DNA of 64,000 bases from Janibacter sp. DB-40 (GTDB lineage: Bacteria; Actinomycetota; Actinomycetes; Actinomycetales; Dermatophilaceae): contig NZ_CP120360.1 of assembly GCF_029510815.1 (NCBI RefSeq), positions 3,038,001 to 3,102,000 of the forward strand, written 5' to 3'. Below are positions 23,471-33,412 of the stretch, in pieces. Both the position numbers and the translations under genes were made by a program. Positions within the stretch are counted from its first letter, which is position 1. Each line of letters starts with the position of its first letter. Under the pieces are notes generated by a model, which was not told the origin of the DNA, did no database searches, and saw only the letters and a program-made list of their open reading frames with translations.

Positions 23471-23787
23471 GAGCGCACGCGCAGCATCTCGCGGAGGTCG
23501 TCGATCTTCGCCGCGGTGATGACGATCCCGTAGGCGAGGGAGGTCCACCCGACGAGTGCGGCGACGAGGCTCGCGATGAGCAGGCCGGTGACGTCCTCCC
23601 CCGCCGGCGGCCACATCGCCCACGGCAGCCATCCGGTGGCGAAGATGCCCAGCGCCGCGAGGACCCCGAGCACGACCGTGCCGGTGACGAGCGGCGGGAC
23701 GGGGTCCTTGTCGACGAGGCCGCTGAGGTGCGGCTCCTCCCGGCGTGCGGCCGAGCGTCGACCGGGACCCCGGTTCCCGATCGGCAT
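23422..23787 (-). CDS. Small two-span membrane protein
   Basis: 121 aa from ATG 23787 (MPIGNRGPGRRSAARREE). Basic cytosolic N-terminus, then two hydrophobic spans (about 32-52, VTGTVVLGVLAALGIFATGW; about 64-86, LLIASLVAALVGWTSLAYGI), and a charged C-terminal tail (KIDDLREMLRVRSQEPG). No known domain recognised. It starts two bases after the fumarase stop and is therefore in the fumC operon. Confidence 0.8.
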   Translation of the reverse strand: MPIGNRGPGRRSAARREEPHLSGLVDKDPVPPLVTGTVVLGVLAALGIFATGWLPWAMWPPAGEDVTGLLIASLVAALVGWTSLAYGIVITAAKIDDLREMLRVRSQEPGSMTSADPDDVA

Positions 23788-23789
23788 GG

Positions 23790-25193
<1,404 letters not shown>

Positions 25194-25295
25194 GCGGCAC
25201 ACGCTACTCGGCCACCCGGCGACATCCCGCGCGAGCCCGGCGGCGGGGTGCACACCCGGCAGGCGAACTCCGGGACACGGACGCTCGCACCACCG

Positions 25296-25871
25296 TCAGG
25301 TGCGCCCGGTGAGCATGCGCGTGCCGCTCCCGCGTGCCTCGAGGCTCGCGAGGGCCGAGTCGAGGTCCGCCTCCACGACGATCTCCGCCAGGCTGGCCGC
25401 GGACATGAACCCGGCGTCGGCGATCCCGTGGAGCGAGTCCAGCAGGGGCGTCCAGAAGCCGTCCGCGTCGAGGAAGCCCACGGGCTTGTCGAGCAGCCCG
25501 ATCTGGCGCCACGTCCACACCTCGAAGATCTCCTCCAGCGTGCCCATGCCGCCCGGCAGGGCGAGGAAGGCACTCGTCAGGTCGGCCATGAGCGCCTTGC
25601 GCTCGTGCATGGAGGCGACGACGTGGACCTCGGTGAGGTCCCCCCTTCCCCACTCGCGGTCGATCATGAACTCCGGGATGACCCCGATGACCTCACCACC
25701 GCGCTCGAGCGCGCCCTGGGCGAGCGCACCCATGAGACCGCTCCCCCCGCCGCCGTAGACGACGCCGATGCCGCGGCCGGCGAGGTCGGCCCCGACCGCG
25801 TGGGCGAGGTCGACCCACTTGGGGTCGTTGCCGGTGGTGGAGCCGGTGAAGCACGTCAGTCGCTTGATCAC
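25296..25871 (-). CDS. LOG family protein (nucleoside 5'-monophosphate phosphoribohydrolase)
   Basis: 191 aa, Rossmann-like LOG/TIGR00730 family. Key motifs: VVYGGGGSGLMGALA (about 38-52) and the family signature LPGGMGTLEEIFEVWTW (about 104-120). Members hydrolyse AMP or cytokinin nucleotides to base and ribose-5-phosphate; the physiological role in actinobacteria is uncertain. The usual N-terminal CVFCGSS appears here as CFTGSTTGND. GTG start at 25871. It follows a TetR gene by 25 bp on the same strand. Confidence 0.9.
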   Translation of the reverse strand: MIKRLTCFTGSTTGNDPKWVDLAHAVGADLAGRGIGVVYGGGGSGLMGALAQGALERGGEVIGVIPEFMIDREWGRGDLTEVHVVASMHERKALMADLTSAFLALPGGMGTLEEIFEVWTWRQIGLLDKPVGFLDADGFWTPLLDSLHGIADAGFMSAASLAEIVVEADLDSALASLEARGSGTRMLTGRT

Positions 25872-25896
25872 CCGATGACGATACGGGGCGCGGAGG

Positions 25897-26493
25897 TCAT
25901 CGCAGCGTGACGACGGACAGCAGCCGGGTCAGGCGCGCCGCCATGTCCTGCGCGGAGTGGTCCTCGTGGTCCTGCCACCACCGCACCGTCTCCTCGACGA
26001 TCGACTCCCAGATCCGGTCGAGCAGGTCGTGGTCGAGCGGGTCCTCGAGCCCGGCGGCGGCCAGGACGTCGCGCGTGCCGACCGTGCCCATGGTGCGCAG
26101 CTGCTTGCGGTAGTCGGCCGCGAGAGCGGCGGCGGGCGACCCCTCGGGCAGGGTGTCGTCCTTGATCAGGGCCCAGGCGTGCCGGTGCTCGGCCATGGCG
26201 CCGAAGATCGCCGTGAAGGTCTCCTGCGCGCGCCGACCCGGGTCGTCCGCCGTCTGCGCCGCGGCGATCGAGGCGATGAGCCCGGGCCCCACCTCCTCGA
26301 GGCAGGCCGCGGCGAGGTCGGCCTTGGAGCCGAAGACGTTGTGCACCATGGACTTCGAGACGCCGGCTCGCTCGGCGACGTCGGCCATCGAGGCGCTGGC
26401 GTAGCCCCGCCGCCCCAGCTCCTCGACGGCCCCGTGCACCAGCTGCCGCCTGCGCTCGGCGCGGGCGACGCCCTTCGTCCCGATCTCGCCCAT
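25897..26493 (-). CDS. TetR family regulator
   Basis: 198 aa from ATG 26493 (MGEIGTKGVARAERRRQL), preceded by AGGAGGAG. N-terminal helix-turn-helix: YASASMADVAERAGVSKSMV then HNVFGSKADLAAACL (about 30-65). The C-terminal ligand domain is not diagnostic. Divergent from the sterol-desaturase-like gene; a perfect 24-bp palindrome between the two starts (26532-26555) is its likely operator, so it probably represses both itself and the neighbour until it binds a ligand. Confidence 0.92.
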   Translation of the reverse strand: MGEIGTKGVARAERRRQLVHGAVEELGRRGYASASMADVAERAGVSKSMVHNVFGSKADLAAACLEEVGPGLIASIAAAQTADDPGRRAQETFTAIFGAMAEHRHAWALIKDDTLPEGSPAAALAADYRKQLRTMGTVGTRDVLAAAGLEDPLDHDLLDRIWESIVEETVRWWQDHEDHSAQDMAARLTRLLSVVTLR

Positions 26494-26531
26494 CCGCTCC
26501 TCCTGTGCTCGGCCACATCTTGTCACCGCCG

Positions 26532-26555
26532 TGAACTGACTCTATGGTCAGTTCA
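26532..26555. promoter_or_regulatory. Perfect palindromic operator, probable TetR site
   Basis: TGAACTGAC-TCTATG-GTCAGTTCA: 9-bp arms with no mismatch and a 6-bp centre. It lies in the 92-bp gap between the divergent TetR and sterol-desaturase genes, 31 bp before the latter's ATG, where it would cover a promoter. Confidence 0.88.
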
Positions 26556-26585
26556 TCCGCGCACCGCACGACACAGGAGTCGTCC

Positions 26586-27710
26586 ATGGCACGACCTGAC
26601 CTCACGGTCCTGGCGATACCGGCCTTCGTCGGGGCGATGGGCGCCGAGCTCTGGTGGCAGCGCCGCAATCCCGCTGCGCCCGGGATGAGCCGTGCCGGCG
26701 ACTACGAGCTGGGCGACACCATCGCCTCCCTGACGATGGGTGTGGGGAGCCTGATCGCCCCCTTCGTCGCCGGCCCGATGGTCCGCCGGCTCGCTCCCGG
26801 CAGGACGAAGGGGGGAACCACCCTCCTCGCGGTCGGTGCCGTGGCAGGGGTGGTCACCACGGTCGGGGACGTCCTGCGCCGACGCCGCGAGCACGGGGGC
26901 GACCTGCCGGAGGCCGGCACCCTCCCGGACCAGCCGACCCCGGTGACCGTGCGCTCACGGGTCGACGCGCTCCGGCTGATGACATCGGGGGCGGCCGTGG
27001 CCGCCGTGGGCTCGACGGCCATCGCCGCCGCCTCGGTGTGGTCGCTGCAGACGAGCGCGACGCGGCTGGGCCGGCTGACGCCCGTCGCGGCGCGGGGCGG
27101 GCCGCTGACCTACCTGGCCGCGATCGCCGCGTGGGACTTCCTCTACTACTGGAACCACCGCCTCTCCCACGAGTCGCGCTGGCTGTGGGCCGTCCACGTC
27201 GTCCACCACAGCAGCGAGCGCTACAACCTGTCCACGGCGCTGCGGCAGCCGGTGGCCGAGGCCTTCACGATGGCGGTGCCGTTCGGGGCGCTCGCGCTGG
27301 CCGGGATCCCGCCCCGCTACATCGAGGACGCACGGGCGATCAACCTGATCTACCAGTTCTGGATCCACACCGAGGCGGTCCGCTCGATCGGGTGGCTGGA
27401 GAAGGTGCTCAACACCCCGAGCCACCACCGCGCCCACCACGGCAGCCAGCGGCAGTACCTCGACATCAACCACGGCTCGATCCTCATCCTGTGGGACAAG
27501 CTCTTCGGGACCTTCGAGCCGGAGGTCGAGCCGGTGCGCTACGGGCTCACCCGCAACATCGAGACGCTCAACCCGGTCGTGATCGCGACGCACGAGTGGC
27601 GCTCGATCGCGGCGGACGTCGCGGGGGCCCGCACGTGGAGCGAGCGGTTCGGGTACCTGCTGCGCGGGCCGGGGTGGGCGCACGAGCCGGGTCGCGCAGG
27701 GATCAGCTGA
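26586..27710 (+). CDS. Sterol desaturase / fatty acid hydroxylase family membrane protein
   Basis: 374 aa di-iron membrane oxygenase. Histidine boxes: NHRLSHESRW (H-x3-H), WAVHVVHHSSERYN (H-x2-HH) and NTPSHHRAHHGSQ (HHxxHH) in the C-terminal half (about 190-310). N-terminal ~150 residues hold extra hydrophobic spans and a loop. Introduces OH or a double bond into a lipid. Downstream of the TetR operator; RBS CAGGAG before ATG 26586. Its last 8 bases overlap the end of the opposite gene. Confidence 0.9.
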   Translation: MARPDLTVLAIPAFVGAMGAELWWQRRNPAAPGMSRAGDYELGDTIASLTMGVGSLIAPFVAGPMVRRLAPGRTKGGTTLLAVGAVAGVVTTVGDVLRRRREHGGDLPEAGTLPDQPTPVTVRSRVDALRLMTSGAAVAAVGSTAIAAASVWSLQTSATRLGRLTPVAARGGPLTYLAAIAAWDFLYYWNHRLSHESRWLWAVHVVHHSSERYNLSTALRQPVAEAFTMAVPFGALALAGIPPRYIEDARAINLIYQFWIHTEAVRSIGWLEKVLNTPSHHRAHHGSQRQYLDINHGSILILWDKLFGTFEPEVEPVRYGLTRNIETLNPVVIATHEWRSIAADVAGARTWSERFGYLLRGPGWAHEPGRAGIS

Positions 27711-28545
27711 TCGGTTGGGCGAGGATCGTCCGCAGCCGCTGCACGACCTCCCGCGACCCGTCGAGCTCCGGCTCGGCGCGACCGTTGCGGTGCCACAGCC
27801 ACAGGTCGAGCTCCTCTGCACTGCCGCTGACCCGCGCGTCGAAGGAGTCGTCCCGTGCGCTGGTGTGGTCGTGGCCGAGCACCTGCACGTCGTCGAGGTC
27901 GTGGTCCTCCTGCGTGGCCGGGTCGTGACCGGTGAAGCGGCCCAGGGCGAGGACGACCCGGTGGCCGGTGTCGGTGATGTCGACGGCGACCCGGGTGCCG
28001 TCGTCGGCGAAACGTCCCCACGACGGCAGCCCCCCGTACATCACCTCGAGGCACTCGACGACACCGTCGGTCGCCAGCTGCGGGTCCAGCGGGGTCCGGG
28101 CGCCGGCCGCGAGCTCCGCGTCGACCCGGTGGATGAGCGCCTCGTGCGCCTGCCGACGCATGGTGAACGCGACCGTGTGGAGGCTGGTGTCCGACGCCCA
28201 GGACCAGCACCCGTCCGCCGGGTCCGCGTTGCGCAGGCGCAGCATGAGGTCCTCGTGGGCGCGGTCGAGGGCGACGACGATCCCGTGGCGGTCCGCGGGG
28301 CGCTCCGGCTGCAGGTAGTCCTGCGGCCCCTCGGGGCGGTTGGCGACGATCCATGCCCAGAAGTGCTGGACGTCCCCTCCGCCGAGGTGCCACAGCAGGT
28401 CGTCGACGTCCCAGCCGGGGCAGCTCGGGACCGGTGTGCCCTCGGGCAGGTCGACGAGCACCTCCCGGAAGCGTCGCGTCTCCCGCTCGATGGCCGCGAG
28501 GTAGGTCTCCATCGGCAGCCAGTGCCGTTCCGGGTGGGGCTTCAT
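27703..28545 (-). CDS. Maleylpyruvate isomerase family protein (mycothiol-dependent / DinB-like)
   Basis: 280 aa. N-terminal DinB-like helix bundle of the MDMPI family (VPSCPGWDVDDLLWHLGG, about 40-57; SLHTVAFTMRRQAHEALIHR, about 120-139) with the three His ligands for a metal, and a C-terminal MDMPI_C domain. In characterised members mycothiol serves as cofactor; most actinobacterial paralogues have no assigned substrate. ATG 28545. Monocistronic, 3' end overlapping the sterol-desaturase gene by 8 bp. Confidence 0.87.
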   Translation of the reverse strand: MKPHPERHWLPMETYLAAIERETRRFREVLVDLPEGTPVPSCPGWDVDDLLWHLGGGDVQHFWAWIVANRPEGPQDYLQPERPADRHGIVVALDRAHEDLMLRLRNADPADGCWSWASDTSLHTVAFTMRRQAHEALIHRVDAELAAGARTPLDPQLATDGVVECLEVMYGGLPSWGRFADDGTRVAVDITDTGHRVVLALGRFTGHDPATQEDHDLDDVQVLGHDHTSARDDSFDARVSGSAEELDLWLWHRNGRAEPELDGSREVVQRLRTILAQPIS

Positions 28546-28607
28546 GGGGGGACTCTTGCCCGCTTCACCGCCGGTGGCAAGAGGACTCCCGGACCGCGCG
28601 CCACCCG

Positions 28608-28667
28608 GGGCACGGAAATCGAGTCAGGACGCAGAAATACCTGCGTCCGGACTCGATTTCCGCGTCC
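28608..28667 (-). terminator. Hairpin terminator, palindrome family A (second copy)
   Basis: Arms 28608-28634 and 28641-28667 pair at 24 of 27 positions around an AAATAC loop. The right arm CGTCCGGACTCGATTTCCGC is nearly identical to the 9754-9777 arm. It starts 6 bases after the stop of the ABC ATPase gene, so it ends the siderophore operon. Confidence 0.85.
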
Positions 28668-28672
28668 GCGGA

Positions 28673-29428
28673 TCAGTAGTAGACGGCGATCCGACCGCGC
28701 GGCCCCTCGATGACCCCGACGTCGGTGTCGAAGACCCGCGTGAGGACCTCGTCGGTCATGATCTCCTCGGGCGTGCCGAACTCGACGACATCGCCGTTCT
28801 TCACCGCGCAGATGTGGTCGGCGTAGTGGCTGGCGAAGTTGATGTCGTGGATGACGATGATGATCGTGCGCCCGAGCTCCTCGGCGGCGCGTCTCAGGTG
28901 CTTCATCATGTGCACGGAGTGCTTCATGTCGAGGTTGTTCAGCGGCTCGTCGAGCAGGACGTACTCGGTGTCCTGGGTCAGGACCATCGCGACGTAGGCC
29001 CGTTGACGCTGCCCGCCGGAGAGCTGGTCGAGGTAGCGGTCCTCCAGGTCGGTGAGGTCGAGGAAGTCGATCGAGCGGGAGATCACCTCCTCGTCGGTGG
29101 GCGTCAGCCGCCCCTGCGAGTACGGGAAGCGCCCGAAGCCCACGAGCTGGCGCACGGTCAGGCGGGTGATGAAGTGGTTCTCCTGGCGCAGGATCGACAG
29201 GATCCGGGCCAGGTCCTTCGACTTCGTGCTCGCGATGTCGTAGCCGGCGACCTCCACGACCCCCTCGTCGATGTCGAGGAGCCGGCCGATCATCGTCAGC
29301 AGGGTCGACTTGCCGGCGCCGTTGGGGCCGACGAGCGCGGTGATGCCCTCTGCAGGGATCGTCAGGTCGACCGGGCCGATCCGTACGTCGCTGGTGTAGC
29401 GCTTGCCGACACCGGTCAGCGTGATCAC
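28673..29428 (-). CDS. Iron-siderophore ABC transporter, ATP-binding protein
   Basis: 251 aa FecE/FhuC-type ATPase. Walker A GPNGAGKSTLLTMIG (about 34-48), Q-loop ILRQENHF, signature LSGGQRQRAYVAMVL (about 136-150), Walker B YVLLDEPLNNLDMKH (about 157-171) and switch His in IVIHDINFA. Powers uptake of ferric siderophore through the two permeases. GTG start at 29428 overlaps the permease stop as GTGA. Last gene of the four-gene operon, followed by hairpin family A. Confidence 0.96.
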   Translation of the reverse strand: MITLTGVGKRYTSDVRIGPVDLTIPAEGITALVGPNGAGKSTLLTMIGRLLDIDEGVVEVAGYDIASTKSKDLARILSILRQENHFITRLTVRQLVGFGRFPYSQGRLTPTDEEVISRSIDFLDLTDLEDRYLDQLSGGQRQRAYVAMVLTQDTEYVLLDEPLNNLDMKHSVHMMKHLRRAAEELGRTIIIVIHDINFASHYADHICAVKNGDVVEFGTPEEIMTDEVLTRVFDTDVGVIEGPRGRIAVYY

Positions 29429-30483
29429 AGGCGTCCCTTTCTCAGGATGACGAGGAGGAAGACCGAGCCACCGACCATCTCGATGATGATCGAGACGACC
29501 CCCTCGGCGTAGAAGACGTTCTTCATCACGAAGTACGACCCGGCGAGGACGACGAACCCGATGAGCACCGAGACCGGGAAGATGTGGCGGTGGTCGTAGG
29601 TGTCGGCCGCCTGGTAGGCCAGCGTCGCGACGAGGAACCCCAGGAAGGTCATCGGCCCGACGAGGGCCGTGGAGACCGCCATGAGGACGGAGACGAGGAA
29701 GAGCACCCGGATGACCTGGCGACGGTGGTCGACCCCGAGGTTGGTGCACGCGTCCTGCCCGAGGGCGACGACGTCGAGGCGCTTGGCCTGCCACCACAGG
29801 GCGCCGCCGGCGGCGAGGCACAGCGGGATCGCCACCGGTAGGTAGGCCGCGTCGGCGTTGGACATCGAGCCGAACATCCGCGCGGTGAGCACGTCGAACT
29901 CGCTCGGCGTGAGCATCCGCTGCATGAAGGCGGCCACCGAGGCCAGCCCCCCGCCGATGATGATGCCGATGAGCAGCATGATCTGGATGTCGCCGTAGCG
30001 GCCGGTCAGCAACCACCCGTAGAGGCCCAGGGACAGGGCCACCATGAGCGCGACCATGAGGACGAACTGGCCCACCCCCTGGAAGAGCTGGATCCCGGCC
30101 ACTCCGAGGACGTAGACCGCCGCCGTCTGCACCGCGACGTAGAGCGCCTCGAAGCCCATGAGCGAGGGGGTCACGATCCGGTTGTTCGTCACCGTCTGGA
30201 AGCTCACCGTGGCCAGCGCCTGGCAGACGGCGACGATGAGCATGACCACGACGGTGGTCACGCGCAGCTCGGCGATCCGCCAGAAGCCCTCGGTGCCGAG
30301 GGGCATCGGGTTGTCCCAGGCGAGCAGACCCCCGGCGAAGAGGGCCGCGAGCGCCAGGAGCGTGCCGAGCACGAGCCGGTAGCGGCGGCGGGCGCGCTGC
30401 GTCGGCAGCGGCCCGGAGGCCCGCTCCGGTCCGTGGGTCCTGGTCGCCGGCGTGGTCCGCGGGCGGGCGGGTGCCTCAGCCAC
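29425..30483 (-). CDS. Iron-siderophore ABC transporter permease 2 (FecCD family)
   Basis: 352 aa, about 9-10 membrane spans, FecCD family. A ~45-residue Pro/Arg-rich cytosolic N-terminus precedes the first span (YRLVLGTLLALAALFAGGLL). Family landmark GPMTFLGFLVATLAYQ (about 280-295) forms the coupling helix region. GTG start at 30483 overlaps the preceding permease by 8 bases. Forms a heterodimeric channel with the upstream permease. Confidence 0.94.
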   Translation of the reverse strand: MAEAPARPRTTPATRTHGPERASGPLPTQRARRRYRLVLGTLLALAALFAGGLLAWDNPMPLGTEGFWRIAELRVTTVVVMLIVAVCQALATVSFQTVTNNRIVTPSLMGFEALYVAVQTAAVYVLGVAGIQLFQGVGQFVLMVALMVALSLGLYGWLLTGRYGDIQIMLLIGIIIGGGLASVAAFMQRMLTPSEFDVLTARMFGSMSNADAAYLPVAIPLCLAAGGALWWQAKRLDVVALGQDACTNLGVDHRRQVIRVLFLVSVLMAVSTALVGPMTFLGFLVATLAYQAADTYDHRHIFPVSVLIGFVVLAGSYFVMKNVFYAEGVVSIIIEMVGGSVFLLVILRKGRL

Positions 30484-31459
30484 GGCGACGCTGCCCCAGC
30501 AGGAGGGCGATGAAGACGATCGCCCCGACGACTCCGAGGATCAACGAGACCGGGACCTCGAAGGGAGCGATGATCGTGCGCCCGATGATGTCGCACACGG
30601 TGACGACGGCGATGCCGAGGAGGCAGACCCACGGCAGGTTGCTGCGCAGGTCGTCCCCGCGGAACATCGAGACGACGTTGGGCACGATCAGGCCGAGGAA
30701 GGGCAGGTTGCCGACGACCACGGTGACCACTCCGGTGGCGACGGCGATCAGCCCGGTGCCGATGAGGAGCACCTGGTTGTAGTTGAGGCCCACGTTGGTC
30801 GCGATCTCCTCGCCCAGGCCCGCGACGGTGAACCGGTCGGCCACGACGAAGATCGCGACGGCCACGAGTGCGACGACCCACAGCACCTCGTACTGCCCGC
30901 GCAGCACGGAGGTGAAGCTCCCGGCGAACCAGACGCCGAGGTTCTGCAGCGTGTCGGTCTGCAGCGCGATGAAGGTCGAGACCGAGCCGACGACCGCGCC
31001 GAGCATGATGCCGACGATCGGGACGATCAGCGACGAGCGCAGGGAGACCCGGCGCAGGAAGAGGAAGAAGATCATCGTGCCGACGAAGGCGGCGACGACG
31101 GCCCCGACCATCCGCCCCATGATCGAGGCGGTCGGGAAGAGCAGCATCACCCCGAGCAGCCCGAGCCCGGCCCACTCCGTCGTGCCGGTCGTCGTCGGCT
31201 CGACGAACCGGTTCTGCGTGAGCAGCTGCATCACCAGTCCCGACATCGCCATGGCAGCCCCGGCGAGGACGAGCGCGATCGTGCGGGGGACCCGCGTGAT
31301 GGCGAACATCTCGGCGCCGTCGTCGGCACCGAGGACGTCGTAGACACCGGTGGTCAGGCTCAGCGCGAGCAGCACGGCGACGGCAAGCGCTCCGAGGAGC
31401 AGCCTGCCGTCGATGAGCCGCCCCCTGGCCGGGGCGGCCCGCCGCGCGATCGTGCTCAG
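30476..31459 (-). CDS. Iron-siderophore ABC transporter permease 1 (FecCD family), apparent CTG start
   Basis: 327 aa. FecCD permease with RVPRTIALVLAGAAMAMSG (about 55-73), the classic segment after span 1, and GNLPFLGLIVPNVVSMF (about 245-261). The first in-frame GTG (31375) would remove most of span 1 (LLLGALAVAVLLALSL). No ATG/GTG/TTG exists further up in frame. A CTG at 31459 overlaps the substrate-binding protein stop as CTGA and has GGAGG 7 bases before it, giving an N-terminus LSTIARRAAPARGRLIDGR of ordinary FecCD shape. I take the CTG as start; about 65 percent sure of that choice, the gene itself is certain. Confidence 0.9.
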   Translation of the reverse strand: MSTIARRAAPARGRLIDGRLLLGALAVAVLLALSLTTGVYDVLGADDGAEMFAITRVPRTIALVLAGAAMAMSGLVMQLLTQNRFVEPTTTGTTEWAGLGLLGVMLLFPTASIMGRMVGAVVAAFVGTMIFFLFLRRVSLRSSLIVPIVGIMLGAVVGSVSTFIALQTDTLQNLGVWFAGSFTSVLRGQYEVLWVVALVAVAIFVVADRFTVAGLGEEIATNVGLNYNQVLLIGTGLIAVATGVVTVVVGNLPFLGLIVPNVVSMFRGDDLRSNLPWVCLLGIAVVTVCDIIGRTIIAPFEVPVSLILGVVGAIVFIALLLGQRRRG

Positions 31460-32430
31460 TTCGAGGCCTCCAGCTCGTCCGCGAAGGCGGCGAAGAACTC
31501 GGTGTAGGTCTGGATGCCGTCGTTGGTGTAGGTGTCGGCCGGCATGTAGACGACGTTGCCCTCCTCGATGGCGGTGACGTCACCCAGTGCCTCGGACTTC
31601 TCGAGCAGCTGCGCCGCGGGCGTGTAGCCCTCCTCCTCCGCGGCGATCGCGGCGTCGCGGTCCATGACGAGCAACCAGTCGGGGTCGGCCTTCGCGATGG
31701 CCTCGACGGAGATGTCGTCGCCCTGGTGGTCGTCGCTCGCGTTGTCCACCTCGAGCGCCGGGGTCAGGCCGAGGATGTCGAAGACCGGGCCGAGGACGCG
31801 CCCCTTGCCCGGCGCGATGTACCCCAGCTCGCCACCCGAGGTGGTGATGGCCATGACGGTGTCACCCTCCTCGTACGCCTGGTCGGCCTGCTCGATCGCC
31901 TCGTCCAGGTCGGAGTTGAGCTCCTCCGCCCGGTCCGCCTTGTCGAAGACCTCGCCCAGGACGGTGGTCTGCCGCTTCAGCTCCTCGTCGAGGGGCTGGC
32001 CCTCGCGCGGGTCGAGGTCGAGGATCGTCGCCTCCGGCGCGAGCTCGGCGAGCGTGTCCTCGTACTCGGCGTAGCGCATGCCGTTGATGATCAGGTCGGG
32101 CTCGACGGCGACGACGGCCTCGAGGTCCGGCTCGCGGTGGCTGCCGAGGTCGACGATCGAGTCGTCCCGGGTGTACGGGTTGGTGCTCGGCATGAGGGTG
32201 ACGGCGGCGGCGGAGAGCTCGACGTCCCAGTCGGCCAGCGTCTCGAAGGTGCGGTTGTCCGTGGCGACGACGGAGGTCGGGGGCGAGGGGACGGTCTGCG
32301 TGCCGTTGTTGTCCTCCACCTCGATGGTCGCGCTCGAGCCACCCTCGGCGTCCTCCGACGAGACACCCCCGCAGGCGCTCAGGGCGAGGGCGACACCACC
32401 GACGAGAGCGATCGACCGCGTACGCGTCAT
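31456..32430 (-). CDS. Iron-siderophore substrate-binding lipoprotein
   Basis: 324 aa from ATG 32430. Lipoprotein signal with lipobox ALSAC then GGVSS (Cys ~20). Periplasmic-binding-protein type III fold (helical backbone): TSVVATDNRTFETLADW near the N-terminus, PDLEAVVAVEPDLIING (about 98-114) and the closing ADPDWLLVMDRDAA. Captures a ferric siderophore outside the membrane and hands it to the two permeases. First gene of the operon; AAAGGA ribosome site; an IdeR/DtxR-like box lies ~60 bp upstream. Confidence 0.95.
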   Translation of the reverse strand: MTRTRSIALVGGVALALSACGGVSSEDAEGGSSATIEVEDNNGTQTVPSPPTSVVATDNRTFETLADWDVELSAAAVTLMPSTNPYTRDDSIVDLGSHREPDLEAVVAVEPDLIINGMRYAEYEDTLAELAPEATILDLDPREGQPLDEELKRQTTVLGEVFDKADRAEELNSDLDEAIEQADQAYEEGDTVMAITTSGGELGYIAPGKGRVLGPVFDILGLTPALEVDNASDDHQGDDISVEAIAKADPDWLLVMDRDAAIAAEEEGYTPAAQLLEKSEALGDVTAIEEGNVVYMPADTYTNDGIQTYTEFFAAFADELEASN

Positions 32431-32488
32431 CACAGGTCCTTTCGACAGAGAGCGGGCGTACGGATCGACACCCCGGGGAAAGCAGTTG

Positions 32489-32507
32489 TAAGGGTAGCCT
32501 CACCTAC
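32489..32507. promoter_or_regulatory. IdeR/DtxR-like iron box
   Basis: TAAGGGTAGCCTCACCTAC agrees with the 19-bp DtxR/IdeR consensus (TTAGGTTAGGCTAACCTAA) at 14 of 19 positions by my alignment. It lies upstream of the iron-siderophore operon, so the operon is probably repressed by iron-loaded IdeR. Confidence 0.8.
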
Positions 32508-32510
32508 TCT

Positions 32511-32531
32511 CGGACCCGCACCGCGGGTCCG
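32511..32531. repeat. Short perfect inverted repeat next to the iron box
   Basis: CGGACCCGC-ACC-GCGGGTCCG, 9-bp arms with a 3-bp centre, 4 bp from the IdeR-like box and in the shared upstream region of two divergent genes. May be a second operator or a short hairpin at the start of the PIG-L gene transcript. Confidence 0.55.
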
Positions 32532-32607
32532 GTATGCGGAACGCCCGGTCGCGGGAACCACGGGACAGGGGAGGCATCCCCCCTTCGCACACGGCACAAT
32601 CGCCCGC

Positions 32608-33396
32608 GTGGCCACCACTGTCTTCCTGCACGCCCACCCCGACGACGAGGCGAGCGGCACGGCCGGGTCGATGATCCTGACCTCCCGGGCCGGGCACCGC
32701 GTCGTCCTCGTCTACGCGACCTTCGGCGAGCACGGCACCGTGCCACCGGACCTGGCCGAAGGGGGGTCCCTCGCCGACCACCGCCGCGCCGAGGCGATGG
32801 CCTCGGCCCGGATCACCGGCGCGGCCCGGGTGGAGTGGCTCGGCTACAGCGACTCGGGGATGAGCGGGTGGGACCAGAACGCCCACGCGGCCTCCTTCCA
32901 CGGGGCCGACCTCGACGAGGCCGCCGGGCGGGTCGCGGCGGTCCTCGACGAGGAGGACGCGGACATCCTCGTCGGCTACGACTGGCACGGCGGCTACGGC
33001 CACCCCGACCACGTGAAGGTCCACCACGTCGCCCACCGCGCCGCGGAGCTGGCCGCCCGCCGCCCCCGCGTCCTGGAGAGCACGATGAACCGGGACCGCC
33101 TGCGCGAGCAGCTCGCGGCCGCCCGGGAGACGGGGATCGACCCGGGACTCGACGCGGACGAGCCGATGGACGACGGCAACCTGATCGGACTGCCGCAGAG
33201 CGAGATCCACCACGCGGTCGACGTCACCGAGGTGATCGCGGACAAGCGGGCCGCCCTCACCTGCCACGCCTCCCAGGTCGACGTGCAGCAGATGCTGGCC
33301 ATGCCGCCGGAGGTGTACGCTGCGGCCTTCGGCACCGAGCACTACGCGGAGCCGGGGCGACCACCGGGGATGGCGAGCGACCTCCCCTTCGTCTGA
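32608..33396 (+). CDS. PIG-L family deacetylase (MshB/Mca-like)
   Basis: 262 aa zinc deacetylase. Signature HAHPDDEASGTAG (about 8-20) supplies metal His and the catalytic Asp; the distal ligands are in DWHGGYGHPDHVKVHH (about 130-145). Relatives are MshB (mycothiol synthesis) and Mca (mycothiol conjugate amidase). The sequence is closest in feel to the general actinobacterial PIG-L group, so I do not assign mshB. GTG start at 32608 (VATTVFLHAHP); no other start is possible close to the motif. Confidence 0.9.
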   Translation: MATTVFLHAHPDDEASGTAGSMILTSRAGHRVVLVYATFGEHGTVPPDLAEGGSLADHRRAEAMASARITGAARVEWLGYSDSGMSGWDQNAHAASFHGADLDEAAGRVAAVLDEEDADILVGYDWHGGYGHPDHVKVHHVAHRAAELAARRPRVLESTMNRDRLREQLAAARETGIDPGLDADEPMDDGNLIGLPQSEIHHAVDVTEVIADKRAALTCHASQVDVQQMLAMPPEVYAAAFGTEHYAEPGRPPGMASDLPFV

Positions 33397-33412
33397 GCCC
33401 CGGTCCGCAGGC

